A stretch of DNA of 64,000 nt from Oryzobacter telluris (GCF_043099285.1 NZ_CP170723.1:3658001-3722000), one strand, 5' to 3'. Numbered from the stretch's first letter, positions 25,905-34,924 are shown. Made by a program: numbers and translations. The notes: a model not told the origin generated them from the sequence alone.

Positions 25905-26677
25905 GCCCCGATCTGCACCACCTCTCCGGTGCCTATGCGGTCGACGCCCTCGACACGCACGAGCGCACGAGCTTCGAGGAGCACCTCGCGGTGTGCCCCG
26001 ACTGCCGGGCCGAGGTCGCCGAGCTGACCTCCGCGGCGCACGCGCTGTCCTCCCTCGACGAGGCCATCCCTCCGCCGGCCCTGCGCGCCTCCGTGCTGGC
26101 CGGCATCAGCAGGGTGCGCCCCCTCCCCCCTCTCGACCCGGAGGTCGGTGGTTCGCTGCGTTCCGCCGACGTCGCGACGACGTCCGGTGGGCCCCGGCGT
26201 GAGCGCCGCAGCGACGATGGCGTCGTCGTCCCGTTCCGTCGGCGCACCGCCACCTGGCTGACCGCCGCCGCCGCGGCCGTGGCCGTCGCGGTCGGCGGTC
26301 TCGCCTGGTCGCCGTGGTCGGACCCCACGTCGTCCCCGTACGACCAGGTGGTCGCCGCGGCCGACGCCACGACCGTGACCAGCGCCAAGGGCGGCACCAC
26401 CGCCAAGGTGGTCTACAGCCGCCAGCTCGGCCGCTCGGCCATCACCGTCGCGGGCCTGCCCTCGCTGCCCGACGACCAGACCTACCAGCTCTGGTACGCC
26501 GGCCTCGACGAGAAGATGCACCCGGCGGGCCTGTTCGACACCGACGCCTCGGGCCGCGCCACGGCCGTCCTCGACGGCGACGCCAACACCGCCACGGCGG
26601 TGGGCCTCACCGTGGAGCCCGCGGGCGGGTCGGCCCAGCCGACCACCGAACCGCTCATGGTGATGGCGCTCGCCTGA
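25901..26677 (+). CDS. rskA: Anti-sigma-K factor RskA
   Basis: A 258-residue membrane anti-sigma factor. The N-terminal zinc-binding-type motif HLAVCPDC (about 28-35) marks the sigma-binding domain. One membrane helix (TWLTAAAAAVAVAVGGLAW, about 112-130) leads to an extracellular RskA domain (about 150-258). In mycobacteria RskA holds SigK until regulated proteolysis releases it. The ATGA overlap with sigK gives coupled synthesis. Its 3' end overlaps the convergent LLM gene by 23 bp. Confidence 0.9.
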   Translation: MSPDLHHLSGAYAVDALDTHERTSFEEHLAVCPDCRAEVAELTSAAHALSSLDEAIPPPALRASVLAGISRVRPLPPLDPEVGGSLRSADVATTSGGPRRERRSDDGVVVPFRRRTATWLTAAAAAVAVAVGGLAWSPWSDPTSSPYDQVVAAADATTVTSAKGGTTAKVVYSRQLGRSAITVAGLPSLPDDQTYQLWYAGLDEKMHPAGLFDTDASGRATAVLDGDANTATAVGLTVEPAGGSAQPTTEPLMVMALA

Positions 26678-27533
26678 CCACCGCCTCGGCCGCTGCCTCG
26701 AGAACCCCTTCGCTTCCGGCGTAGGGACTCTCGGGCCGCGGCCAGTGCGTGACGACGTCGGTGAAGCCCAGCTCGGCCGCCCGGCCGGTCATCTCGGCGT
26801 AGAGCTCGACCGACTCCAGCGCGTACCGCGGCGAGGAGTCGAGGAGGAGGTAGCGGTCGAGGGAGCCGCGGCCGGCCTGCGCGCACGCGTCGTCGAAGCG
26901 GGCGACGAGGCCGTCGAGGTGCCCGAACCACTCGTCGACCGTGTCGCCCTTGCCGCCGTAGGTCGCCCAGGCGTCGCCGAGCCGCGCCGCGAGCGCCACC
27001 GAGCGCGGGCCGTTGCCCGCCACGACGAGCGGCACCCGCGACCGGACCGGCTCGGGGAGGGTGCGGGCGTCGCGCGTGGCGTAGAACTCGCCGTCGTGGT
27101 CGACGTGGTCGTCGGTGAGGAGGCGGTCGAGCAGGCCGGTGAACTCGTGGAACCGGTCGACGCGCTGCTTGAGCGGCAGGTCCTCGCCGATGATGCGGCT
27201 GTCGAGGTCGCCGCCCGTGCCGATGCCCAGGAGGAAGCGACCCCCGCTCGCGTCGTCGAGGGTGATGGCGTCGCGCGCCAGGACGTAGGGGTGCCGGTAG
27301 TTCGGGGAGGCGACGAACACCCCGAGGCCGATGGTGGAGGTGACCGTGGACGCCAGCGCCAGGGTGGGCGCGAAGGCGAACACCGGTGCGTTCGGCAGGC
27401 CGCCCCAGACGAGGTGGTCGTAGGTCCACGCGTGGGAGAAGCCGAGCTCCTCGGCCGCCGCCCAGCGCGGGGCCGCCTGAGCCCAGCGGTGCTCGGGCAC
27501 GACGACGATGCCGTGGCGCACGCCGGCGCTCAT
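26655..27533 (-). CDS. LLM-class F420-dependent oxidoreductase
   Basis: A 292-residue luciferase-like TIM barrel. Features are WAAAEELGFSHAWTYDHLVW near the N-terminus, a TIGLGVFVASPNYRHPYVLA segment, and GGRFLLGIGTGGD around residue 105, all typical of F420/FMN-dependent LLM enzymes. In actinobacteria this branch usually uses F420, but the cofactor is not proven here. The ATG at 27533 overlaps the upstream sterol-carrier-type gene by 4 bp, so the two form an operon. Substrate unknown. Confidence 0.87.
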   Translation of the reverse strand: MSAGVRHGIVVVPEHRWAQAAPRWAAAEELGFSHAWTYDHLVWGGLPNAPVFAFAPTLALASTVTSTIGLGVFVASPNYRHPYVLARDAITLDDASGGRFLLGIGTGGDLDSRIIGEDLPLKQRVDRFHEFTGLLDRLLTDDHVDHDGEFYATRDARTLPEPVRSRVPLVVAGNGPRSVALAARLGDAWATYGGKGDTVDEWFGHLDGLVARFDDACAQAGRGSLDRYLLLDSSPRYALESVELYAEMTGRAAELGFTDVVTHWPRPESPYAGSEGVLEAAAEAVVRRAPSP

Positions 27534-27913
27534 CGGGTGACCCCGGTGGCCTCGACGAGCGGCAGGAGGGAGTCCAGGCTCGCCCGGATGCCGCTGACCC
27601 GCAGCCGCCCGTCGGCCAGCGCCTGCGACCAGCGCAGGTCTCCGGTGGCCAGGCGCAGCCACGTCTCGGCGTCGGACTCGACGACGTTGGGCGGGGTGCC
27701 GCGGGTGTGGGTGGGCCCCTCGACGCACTGGACGGCGCCGTACGGCGGCACGCGCACCTCGACGCTGCGCCCGGGTGCGCGGGTGCCGAGCTCCTCGAGG
27801 GTGTAGCGCACGGCGGTGCCCCGGGTGGCGCGGTCGACGCCCTCGGGGTCAACCCGCCAGGCCGAGAGCGCAGCGGCGCCGGTGACGGGGTCGGTACGGC
27901 GACGGGGAGGCAT
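27530..27913 (-). CDS. Sterol carrier family (bacterial SCP-like) protein
   Basis: A 127-residue protein resembling the actinobacterial SCP-ortholog domain. Basic PPRRR start, then RVPPYGAVQCVEGPTHTRGT and WLRLATGDLRWSQALADG, the conserved core that forms a lipid-binding fold in relatives. The ATG at 27913 is 56 nt from the divergent spermidine-synthase-like gene. It is coupled to the LLM oxidoreductase by a 4-bp overlap. The ligand is unknown. Confidence 0.75.
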   Translation of the reverse strand: MPPRRRTDPVTGAAALSAWRVDPEGVDRATRGTAVRYTLEELGTRAPGRSVEVRVPPYGAVQCVEGPTHTRGTPPNVVESDAETWLRLATGDLRWSQALADGRLRVSGIRASLDSLLPLVEATGVTR

Positions 27914-27969
27914 CGCTCCATCCTAGGAGCGACCGCCGACGGGCCACCCGCGCCGCGTAGCCTGCGGGG

Positions 27970-28770
27970 GTGGGTGCGGCGGAGTTCGAGCGCGACGGCT
28001 CGCTCGTCACCGTCGTCCTCGACGGCCAGGGCCAGTCGGCGGTCGACCTCGACGACCCCGCCCGCCTGGAGTTCGAGTACGTGCAGCACCTCGCCCTGTG
28101 CGTCGACGCGCTGACGTCCCCGGGCCCGCTCCGGGTCACGCACGTCGGGGGTGCCGGGCTCACGCTCCCCCGGTGGGTCCACCACACGCGGCCGGGGTCG
28201 CCGCAGATCGTCCTGGAGCCCGACGAGGCGCTGACGGACGCGGTGCGCCGCGAGCTGCCGCTGCCGCGTGGGCACCGGATCCGGGTGCGGGCGGTCGACG
28301 GGGCGTCCGGGGTGGCGGCGATCAAGGACGACAGCGCCGACCTCGTCGTCGTCGACGCGTACGCCGGGGGCCGGGTGCCGGCCGACCTCGTGACCGGCGC
28401 GTGGTTCGGCGATGTCGCGCGGGTCCTCGCGCCCGGCGGGGTCCTCCTCGCCAACCTCGCGGACGAGCCGGGGATGCGGCACGTCGCCCGGGTGCTCGCC
28501 GGTGCCCGCGAGGCGCTCGGGCACGTCGCGCTCGTCGGCCTGCACGAGGTCCTCAAGGGGCGGCGCTTCGGCAACCTCGTCCTCGTCGCGTCCGAGAGCC
28601 CCATCGCCCTCTACGACCTGCGGCGCGCCGCGGCCTCCGCCGCCCTGCCGACGGGCGTGATGACGGGGGACGAGGTCGCGCGGAAGGTGCCGGGCGCGCG
28701 ACCCTTCACGCCGCAGGACGCGCAGCCGTCACCCGTTCCCCCCGAACGAGGTGCGTGGCGCCGCCGCTGA
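27970..28770 (+). CDS. Spermidine synthase-like methyltransferase-fold protein
   Basis: A 266-residue Rossmann-fold protein of the spermidine synthase superfamily. The region LRVTHVGGAGLTLPRWV corresponds to the glycine-rich nucleotide loop, and DLVVVDAYAGGRVPADL to the catalytic aspartate region. The canonical GG-D-G polyamine-binding set is incomplete, so true aminopropyl transfer is doubtful; many actinobacterial homologues are of unknown function. It starts with GTG and converges on the DivIVA-like gene with only 14 nt between stops. Confidence 0.75.
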   Translation: MGAAEFERDGSLVTVVLDGQGQSAVDLDDPARLEFEYVQHLALCVDALTSPGPLRVTHVGGAGLTLPRWVHHTRPGSPQIVLEPDEALTDAVRRELPLPRGHRIRVRAVDGASGVAAIKDDSADLVVVDAYAGGRVPADLVTGAWFGDVARVLAPGGVLLANLADEPGMRHVARVLAGAREALGHVALVGLHEVLKGRRFGNLVLVASESPIALYDLRRAAASAALPTGVMTGDEVARKVPGARPFTPQDAQPSPVPPERGAWRRR

Positions 28771-28784
28771 CCCCGAAACGTGTG

Positions 28785-29168
28785 TCACCCCTGCTCGCCC
28801 CGCAGGGTGCGCAGGATGCGGGCGCCCAGGGACTCGCGCGGCGCGGAGGCCGACGCGCCCCCGGTCACCCGGGGAAGGGTGCCCCCGGCCTCGTGGTGGC
28901 GCAGGGTGTGGATGACGTCGGCGAGGAAGGCGTCGATCTCCTCGCGGTCGTAGCCGCGCCGGAACTTCGTCACGGCGAACCGGGCCGAGCCCAGCCCCTC
29001 GGACGTCATCCGGAACGCCTCGGCGGCGCCACCGCCCTCGTGCCGCCGCAGCGTGGCGACGACGTCGTCGAGCAGCTCGTCGACCTCGCGCTCGTCGTAG
29101 CCCTCGCGGAACTGGGTCTGGGTGAACGTCGAGTTGAGGACGTCCTCGGCCCGCAGCAGGCGCGCCAT
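28785..29168 (-). CDS. DivIVA-domain protein with duplicated motif
   Basis: A 127-residue protein with two copies of the DivIVA N-terminal membrane-curvature motif: FREGYDEREVDELLDDVV (about 21-38) and FRRGYDREEIDAFLADVI (about 70-87). Each is followed by a short helix, with no long coiled coil. This is shorter than true DivIVA/Wag31 and probably an accessory protein. Its ATG overlaps the purL stop by 1 base (TGATG), so it is translated by re-initiation from the purL message, an unexpected pairing. Confidence 0.82.
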   Translation of the reverse strand: MARLLRAEDVLNSTFTQTQFREGYDEREVDELLDDVVATLRRHEGGGAAEAFRMTSEGLGSARFAVTKFRRGYDREEIDAFLADVIHTLRHHEAGGTLPRVTGGASASAPRESLGARILRTLRGEQG

Positions 29169-32100
29169 CAGTCGACCCACACGCGGGCGTTGCGGAACAT
29201 CCGCAGCCACGGGCTCTCGTCCTCGACCCGGCCGGAGGTCCACGACAGCTGGGCGTTGCGGGCGACCCGCTCGGGGTGCGGCATCATCGCGGTGAACCGG
29301 CCGTCGGGGGTGGTGACGGCGGTGAGGCCGTCGGGCGAGCCGTTCGGGTTGTGCGGGTAGGAGACCGCCGCGTCGCCGTGGTGGTCGACGAACCGCGCGA
29401 CGCGAGCCACCGACGCGGCGTCGCCCCGCGCCGAGAAGTCGGCGAAGCCCTCGCCGTGCGCGACGGCGATCGGGACCCGGCTGCCGGCCATGCCTGCGGT
29501 GAGGATCGACGGCGAGTCGAGGACCTCGACCTGGGTGAGGCGGGCCTCGTACTGCTCGGACCGGTTGCGGGTGAACCGCGGCCACGCCTCGGCACCGGGG
29601 ATGAGGTCGGCGAGCGCCGCGAACATCTGGCAGCCGTTGCAGATGCCGAGGCCGAAGGTGTCGTCGCGGTGGAAGAAGTCGTGGAAGGAGGCCGTGAGCC
29701 TCTCGTTGAAGAGCACCGACCGCGCCCAGCCCTCGCCGGCGCCGAGGGTGTCGCCGTAGGAGAAGCCGCCACAGGCGACGAGGCCGACCGCGTCGGCGAG
29801 GTCGAAGCGACCCGCCTGGAGGTCGGTCATGTGGACGTCGTAGGTGTCGAAACCCGCTCTGTCGAAGGCGAACGCGGTCTCGACGTGGCTGTTGACCCCC
29901 TGCTCGCGCAGCACCGCGACCTTGGGGCGGACCCCGAGGTTGAGGTACGGCGCCGCGACGTCGTGGGTGGGGTCGAAGGTCGTCTCGACCACGAGGCCGG
30001 GGTCGTCGTCGGCGCCGAACGCCGCGTGCTCCTCGTCGGCGCAGCCGGGGTTGTCGCGCAGCGCGGAGATCCGCCACGACACCTCGTCCCACGCCTGGGC
30101 GAGGTCGCGCAGCGGCTCGGCGAGGACCCGCTCGCCACCGATGGAGACGCGCACCGTCCGGTCGGTGGCCGTGCGGCCGACGACGGCAGCGAGGTCGCCC
30201 AGGCCGTGGTCGGCGAGCACCTGCTCGACGGTCGCCAGGTCGTCGGCGGGGACACCGAGGACGACCCCGAGCTCCTCGGCGAACAGGGCCGGCACGGACG
30301 CGACGTCGAGGTCGACCCCGACCGCCCCGGCGAACGCCATCTCGCAGGCGGCCGCCCAGAGGCCACCGTCGGAGCGGTCGTGGTACGCCAGCTTGACTCC
30401 GCGGGAACGGATCTCGGCCAGCGCCATCGCCAGGGACGACAGCCGCCGCGGGTCGTCGAGGTCGGGCACCTCCCCGCCGAACTCGCCCGAGACCTGCGCG
30501 AGCATCGAGCCACCGAGGCGGTCGAGCCCGGCGCCGAGGTCGACGAGGACGAGGGCCGAGCCGTCGCGCAGCTGCGGGGTCCAGGTGCCGCGGACGTCGG
30601 GCAGGGAGGCGAAGGCCGACACGACGAGCGACACCGGGGAGGTCACCTGCCGCGCCTCCCCCGAGGCCTCGTCGGTCCAGCGGGTGCGCATCGAGAGCGA
30701 GTCCTTGCCCACCGGCACGGAGATGCCGAGCGCGGGGCACAGCTCCATCGCCACGGCGTGCACGGTGTCGTAGAGCGCGGCGTCCTCGCCGTCCTCCCCG
30801 CACGCGGCCATCCAGTTGCAGGACAGCTTGACCCCGGTGAGACCGGCCAGCGGGGCGGCGAGCAGGTTGGTCAGCGCCTCGCCCACGGCCATCCGCCCGG
30901 AGGCCGGGCCGTGGACCGCGGCGAGCGGCATCCGCTCCCCGCTCGCCATCGCCTGGCCGGCGAACCCGACGTGGTCGGAGAGCGTGACGGCGACGTCGGC
31001 GACCGGCACCTGCCACGGGCCGACCATCTGGTCGCGGTGGCTGAGGCCGCCCACCGTGCGGTCGGCGATCGTCACGAGGAACCGCTTGGAGGCGACGGTG
31101 GGGTGGCGCAGCACGGCGTAGGCGGACTCGCGGACGTCGATCCCCGCGACGTCGAGGTCCGGGGTGGACCACGAGACGCGGTTGACGTCGCGCGTCATCC
31201 GCGGGGGCTTGCCGAGGAGCACCTCCATCGGCATGTCGATGGGGCGGTCGTCGTCGGGGCCGTCCTCGGCCCCGGGGGCCAGGACGAGCCGGCCGTCACC
31301 ACTGGCGACACCGACGACGGCGTAGGGGCACCGCTCGCGCTCGGCGAGGGCGGCGAACTGCGACAACGACTCCGGAGCGATGGCGACGACGTAGCGCTCC
31401 TGGCTCTCGTTGCACCACGCCTCCTTCGGCGCCAGCCCCGACTCCTCGAGCGGCACCGCCGACAGGTCGAAGCGCGCCCCCAGCCCGGCGCCGTCGACGA
31501 GCTCGGGGAAGGCGTTGGACAGCCCGCCCGCGCCGACGTCGTGGATGGCGAGGACCGGGTTGTCGGCGCCGAGGTTGACGCAGTGGTTGATGACCTCCTG
31601 CGCGCGCCGCTCGATCTCGGGGTTGCCGCGCTGCACGGAGTCGAAGTCGAGCTCGGCCGCGTTGGCGCCGGCCGCCATCGAGGACGCCGCGCCACCGCCC
31701 ATGCCGATCCGCATGCCGGGGCCGCCGAGCTGCACGAGCAGCGTGCCGGCGGGGAAGACGACCTTGTGCGTCTGGTCGGCGCTGATCGACCCGAGGCCCC
31801 CGGCGCTCATGATCGGCTTGTGGAAGCCGCGGCGGACGCCGTCGACGGTCTGCTCGTAGACGCGGAAGAACCCGCCCAGGCCGGGGCGCCCGAACTCGTT
31901 GTTGAACGCGGCGGCGCCGATCGGGCCCTCGACCATGATGTCGAGCGGGCTCGCCAGGTGCGCCGGGGAACCGTAGGGGTCGCGCTCCCACGGCTCGTCG
32001 GTGCCGGGCAGGTGGAGGTTGGAGACGACGAAGCCGGTGAGGCCGGCCTTGGGCTGGCTGCCGCGACCGGTGGCGCCCTCGTCGCGGATCTCGCCGCCGG

Positions 32101-33067
32101 CGCCCGTGGCCGCCCCCGGGAAGGGGCTGATCGCCGTGGGGTGGTTGTGGGTCTCGACCTTCATGAGGACGTGGACCTCGCCCTCGCGGGCGCCGTAGCG
32201 GCTCGGGCCGGCGGTGCCCTCGGGGAGCCAGCGGGTGACCGGGCCGCCCGCCATGATCGACGCGTTGTCGGAGTAGGCGACCACGGTGCCCTCGCCCGCG
32301 ACCTCCTCGGTGTGCCGGATCATCCCGAACAGCGAGCGCGGCTTGGCGTCGCCGTCGACGACGAAGTCGGCGTTGAAGATCTTGTGGCGGCAGTGCTCGG
32401 AGTTGGCCTGCGCGAACATCATCAGCTCGACGTCGGAGGGGTTGCGCCCCAGCCCGGTGAAGGCGTCGACGAGGTAGTCGACCTCGTCGTCGGACAGGGC
32501 CAGGCCGTAGGCGGTGTCGGCCTCCTCGATGGCGGCGCGGCCCTTCCCGAGGACGTCGACGCGCTCCATCGGCTCGGCCTCGCGCTCGTCGAACAGGACC
32601 TCGGTGGCCGCCACCGTGGGCAGCGCGGTCTCGGTCATCCGGTCGTGGACGAGGTCGGCGACGGCCCCCCACTGCTCGTCGGTGAGGGGGGCGTCGGTGG
32701 CGACGCGGTACTCGGTGACCCGCTCGACGCGGCGCACGTCGACCCCGCAGTTGTGCGCGATGTCGGTGGCCTTGCTCGCCCAGGGCGAGAGCGTCCCGAG
32801 CCGCGGCGACACGACGACGGAGGTGACGTGCGCGCCCTCCGGGTCGGGGGCGACCGGCGGCCCGTAGGTGAGGAGGCGGGCGACGGTGGCCGCGGTGGCG
32901 TCGTCGAGCGGCTGCCGGCTGGCCACGAGGTGGACGTGACGGGCCCCCACCCCGGCGAGCCCGGGGACGACCCGCTCGAGCCGGGCCAGCAGGGCCGCGG
33001 CGCGGAACGGGGAGAGGGCGTTGCCGCCGGGGACGGTGGTCAGCACGAGGTCGTGCGACGAGGCCAT
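29168..33067 (-). CDS. purL: Phosphoribosylformylglycinamidine synthase, single-chain form
   Basis: A 1,299-residue enzyme for FGAR to FGAM, ATP- and glutamine-dependent, in one chain. The N-terminal PurS-like part is followed by two AIRS-like catalytic halves (VETHNHPTAISPFPGAATGA near residue 300; SEHCRHKIFNADF). The C-terminal glutaminase has nucleophile LGICNGCQMF and MMPHPERV. Most actinobacteria have separate PurL, PurQ and PurS; this large type is the gammaproteobacterial/eukaryotic architecture, also seen in some actinobacterial lines. ATG 33067 was chosen because upstream frame residues show no homology. Confidence 0.96.
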   Translation of the reverse strand: MASSHDLVLTTVPGGNALSPFRAAALLARLERVVPGLAGVGARHVHLVASRQPLDDATAATVARLLTYGPPVAPDPEGAHVTSVVVSPRLGTLSPWASKATDIAHNCGVDVRRVERVTEYRVATDAPLTDEQWGAVADLVHDRMTETALPTVAATEVLFDEREAEPMERVDVLGKGRAAIEEADTAYGLALSDDEVDYLVDAFTGLGRNPSDVELMMFAQANSEHCRHKIFNADFVVDGDAKPRSLFGMIRHTEEVAGEGTVVAYSDNASIMAGGPVTRWLPEGTAGPSRYGAREGEVHVLMKVETHNHPTAISPFPGAATGAGGEIRDEGATGRGSQPKAGLTGFVVSNLHLPGTDEPWERDPYGSPAHLASPLDIMVEGPIGAAAFNNEFGRPGLGGFFRVYEQTVDGVRRGFHKPIMSAGGLGSISADQTHKVVFPAGTLLVQLGGPGMRIGMGGGAASSMAAGANAAELDFDSVQRGNPEIERRAQEVINHCVNLGADNPVLAIHDVGAGGLSNAFPELVDGAGLGARFDLSAVPLEESGLAPKEAWCNESQERYVVAIAPESLSQFAALAERERCPYAVVGVASGDGRLVLAPGAEDGPDDDRPIDMPMEVLLGKPPRMTRDVNRVSWSTPDLDVAGIDVRESAYAVLRHPTVASKRFLVTIADRTVGGLSHRDQMVGPWQVPVADVAVTLSDHVGFAGQAMASGERMPLAAVHGPASGRMAVGEALTNLLAAPLAGLTGVKLSCNWMAACGEDGEDAALYDTVHAVAMELCPALGISVPVGKDSLSMRTRWTDEASGEARQVTSPVSLVVSAFASLPDVRGTWTPQLRDGSALVLVDLGAGLDRLGGSMLAQVSGEFGGEVPDLDDPRRLSSLAMALAEIRSRGVKLAYHDRSDGGLWAAACEMAFAGAVGVDLDVASVPALFAEELGVVLGVPADDLATVEQVLADHGLGDLAAVVGRTATDRTVRVSIGGERVLAEPLRDLAQAWDEVSWRISALRDNPGCADEEHAAFGADDDPGLVVETTFDPTHDVAAPYLNLGVRPKVAVLREQGVNSHVETAFAFDRAGFDTYDVHMTDLQAGRFDLADAVGLVACGGFSYGDTLGAGEGWARSVLFNERLTASFHDFFHRDDTFGLGICNGCQMFAALADLIPGAEAWPRFTRNRSEQYEARLTQVEVLDSPSILTAGMAGSRVPIAVAHGEGFADFSARGDAASVARVARFVDHHGDAAVSYPHNPNGSPDGLTAVTTPDGRFTAMMPHPERVARNAQLSWTSGRVEDESPWLRMFRNARVWVD

Positions 33068-33176
33068 GGCGTGCGGTCTCCCGGGGGTGCGGCGCGTGGG
33101 GTTCTGCCGAGACCCAAGGTTACCGGCGGCACGGCCCCGCGGTGCGCCCGGCACTCCCGGCGAGACGCGCCCGCGT

Positions 33177-33190
33177 GTACCATCTGGTAC
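33177..33190. promoter_or_regulatory. Candidate TetR operator
   Basis: Perfect palindrome GTACCA-TC-TGGTAC ending exactly at the ATG of the SRPBCC gene. The operon's second gene is a TetR regulator. A repressor bound here would block the promoter or initiation. The mRNA is probably leaderless or has a very short leader. It lies in the 123-nt divergent gap to purL. Confidence 0.6.
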
Positions 33191-33616
33191 ATGATCGAGG
33201 TCGTCCGCGAGTCCCACGCCCCCGCCGACCGGCTCTGGACGGTGATGTCCGAGGTCCGCCGCTGGCCCGACTGGCTGTCCACCGTGACGTCGGTGACCCC
33301 GCTGGAGCCCGGACGGCCCGACGAGGTCGGTGCGTCCTACGCGGTGAAGCAGCCGGGGCTGCCCGAGGCGGTGTGGACCATCACCGAGGTCGTGCCGGGC
33401 CGGTCGTTCACGTGGGAGTCCTCGGCGCCGGGGATGCGGTCCGTGGGGACCCACGAGCTGCGGCCGGGCGCCGACGGCACCACGCAGATCGCCCTCGGCC
33501 TGCGCTGGTCCGGTGCCCTCGCCGCGGTGGTGCGCTTCCTCGTCGGCCGCACCGCGCAGCACTACGTGACCACCGAGGCCGAGTCGCTCGACCGGACGGC
33601 CGCCGAGGGTGCCTGA
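33191..33616 (+). CDS. SRPBCC-family protein
   Basis: A 141-residue START/Bet v1-like hydrophobic-cavity protein. It begins IEVVRESHAPADRLWTVMSE and contains VRRWPDWLSTVTSV, the typical polyketide-cyclase/SRPBCC strand-helix opening, and ends with a long helix (RFLVGRTAQHYVTTEAESL). A lipid or aromatic ligand is likely but unknown. It is first in an operon with a TetR regulator (8-bp overlap) and an NmrA-like protein. No ribosome site is visible because a palindrome abuts the ATG. Confidence 0.83.
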   Translation: MIEVVRESHAPADRLWTVMSEVRRWPDWLSTVTSVTPLEPGRPDEVGASYAVKQPGLPEAVWTITEVVPGRSFTWESSAPGMRSVGTHELRPGADGTTQIALGLRWSGALAAVVRFLVGRTAQHYVTTEAESLDRTAAEGA

Positions 33617-34187
33617 GGCCGCGCCCTCACCCCGCGAGGAGCTGCTGGCCCGGGCCGTCGGCTGGTTCGCGGCGCACGGCGTGGGTGACACCAGCCTGCG
33701 CGCCCTCGCCACCGGCATCGGCACGAGCCACCGGATGCTGAACTACCACTTCGGTTCCCGCGAGGGCCTGCTCGTCGCCGTCGTCGAGGCCGTGGAGCGG
33801 GGCGAGCAGGGCGCCCTGCTCGAGCTGGCGGCATCCACTGACGACCCGTTCGAGGCCGGCGCCCTGTTCTGGACCCGGGTCGCCGACCGCGCCCAGGTGT
33901 TCGCCCCGCTGTTCTTCGAGCTGTCGAGCCACGCGATGCGCTCGCGCCCCCACGCCGAGCCGCTGCGGCGGTGGCTCCTGTCGGGGTGGACCCCCGCGCT
34001 GCGCGAGGCCTACGTCGGTGCCGGGGTGCCCCCCGAGCGGGCCGAGACCCTCGCCCTCCAGTCGCTCGCGATGGCCCGCGGCCTCCTCTTCGAGCTCGGC
34101 GTCACGGGCGACCGACCCGCGGCCGACGCGGCGATGGCAGGCTGGAGCGAGTCGGTCCGGCGCGAGCTCGAGGCGGTCGCCGGGTGA
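33609..34187 (+). CDS. TetR-family transcriptional regulator
   Basis: A 192-residue regulator. The N-terminal helix-turn-helix reads DTSLRALATGIGTSHRMLNY followed by HFGSREGLLVAVV (residues about 28-60), the core TetR signature. The C-terminal half is a ligand-binding helical bundle without assignable ligand. The GTG at 33609 overlaps the SRPBCC gene by 8 bp. The palindrome at 33177-33190 is its probable operator, so it likely autoregulates the three-gene operon. Confidence 0.9.
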   Translation: MPEAAPSPREELLARAVGWFAAHGVGDTSLRALATGIGTSHRMLNYHFGSREGLLVAVVEAVERGEQGALLELAASTDDPFEAGALFWTRVADRAQVFAPLFFELSSHAMRSRPHAEPLRRWLLSGWTPALREAYVGAGVPPERAETLALQSLAMARGLLFELGVTGDRPAADAAMAGWSESVRRELEAVAG

Positions 34188-34924
34188 GCAGGGTCGTGGT
34201 GCTGGGCGGGACCGGGGCGATGGGGGCGCTCGTCGCCGGGCGGCTCGAGGCCGCGGGCCACGAGGTGGTGCGCGCGGCCCGGTCGACGGGCGTCGACGTC
34301 TCCACCGGCGCCGGACTGGACGCGGTGGTGGCGGGTGCCGACGTCGTCGTGGACTGCCTGAACCGCACGACCCTGTCGAAGGCCGTCGCCGTGGGGTTCT
34401 TCGAGGGCGCGGCCCGCCGGGTGGTGGCCGCGGCGGAGAAGGCCGGGGTCGGCCACCTCGTCGTCCTGTCGATCGTCAACGTCACCGACCCCGCCGTGCG
34501 GCGCTCCACCGGGTACTACGCGGGCAAGGCCGCCCAGGAGGACGCCTACCGCGCCGGCTCCGTGCCGCTCACCGTGGTGCGCACCACGGCGTGGTTCACC
34601 CTGGCCGAGACGTTCCTGGGCCAGATCCGGGTCGGTCGGGTCGCGCTCGTGCCCCGGATGCGGCTGCGGCCGGTGCACCCCGACGCCGCGGCCGCGCTGC
34701 TCGTCGACGCCGTGGGACGCGGCCCGGGCACGCCGCTGCTCGAGCTCGCCGGGCCCGAGGAGCTCGACGCTTCCTCGATGGCGCGGGCGGTGGCCGGCGC
34801 GCGCCATCAGGGCGTGAGGGTGGTCGGGATCCCGGTGCCGCTCAGGGGACTTCGTTCCGGACTGCTGCCCGGACCCGGCGCCACGGTCGACGACCGGACG
34901 TTCGGCGCGTGGCTCAGCCCGTGA
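34184..34924 (+). CDS. NAD(P)-binding NmrA/SDR-like protein
   Basis: A 246-residue atypical short-chain dehydrogenase. The N-terminal VVVLGGTGAMGALVAGRLEA is the GGxGxxG dinucleotide motif of NmrA-like proteins. STGYYAGKAAQEDAYRAG carries the YxxxK pair. Such proteins act as redox sensors or reductases. The GTG overlaps the TetR stop by 4 bp. The 3' end overlaps the convergent purC by 11 bp. Likely co-regulated with the SRPBCC protein by TetR; substrate unknown. Confidence 0.85.
   Translation: MSRVVVLGGTGAMGALVAGRLEAAGHEVVRAARSTGVDVSTGAGLDAVVAGADVVVDCLNRTTLSKAVAVGFFEGAARRVVAAAEKAGVGHLVVLSIVNVTDPAVRRSTGYYAGKAAQEDAYRAGSVPLTVVRTTAWFTLAETFLGQIRVGRVALVPRMRLRPVHPDAAAALLVDAVGRGPGTPLLELAGPEELDASSMARAVAGARHQGVRVVGIPVPLRGLRSGLLPGPGATVDDRTFGAWLSP

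Noticed and set aside
29276..33616. 1,446-codon open frame on the plus strand
   Set aside because: Most of it is antisense to purL. Only the last 141 codons (from 33191) are a real gene, the SRPBCC protein.
33068..33724. N-terminal extension of purL to 33724
   Set aside because: The extra residues are antisense to the SRPBCC and TetR genes and show no PurL similarity; ATG 33067 begins the recognisable protein.
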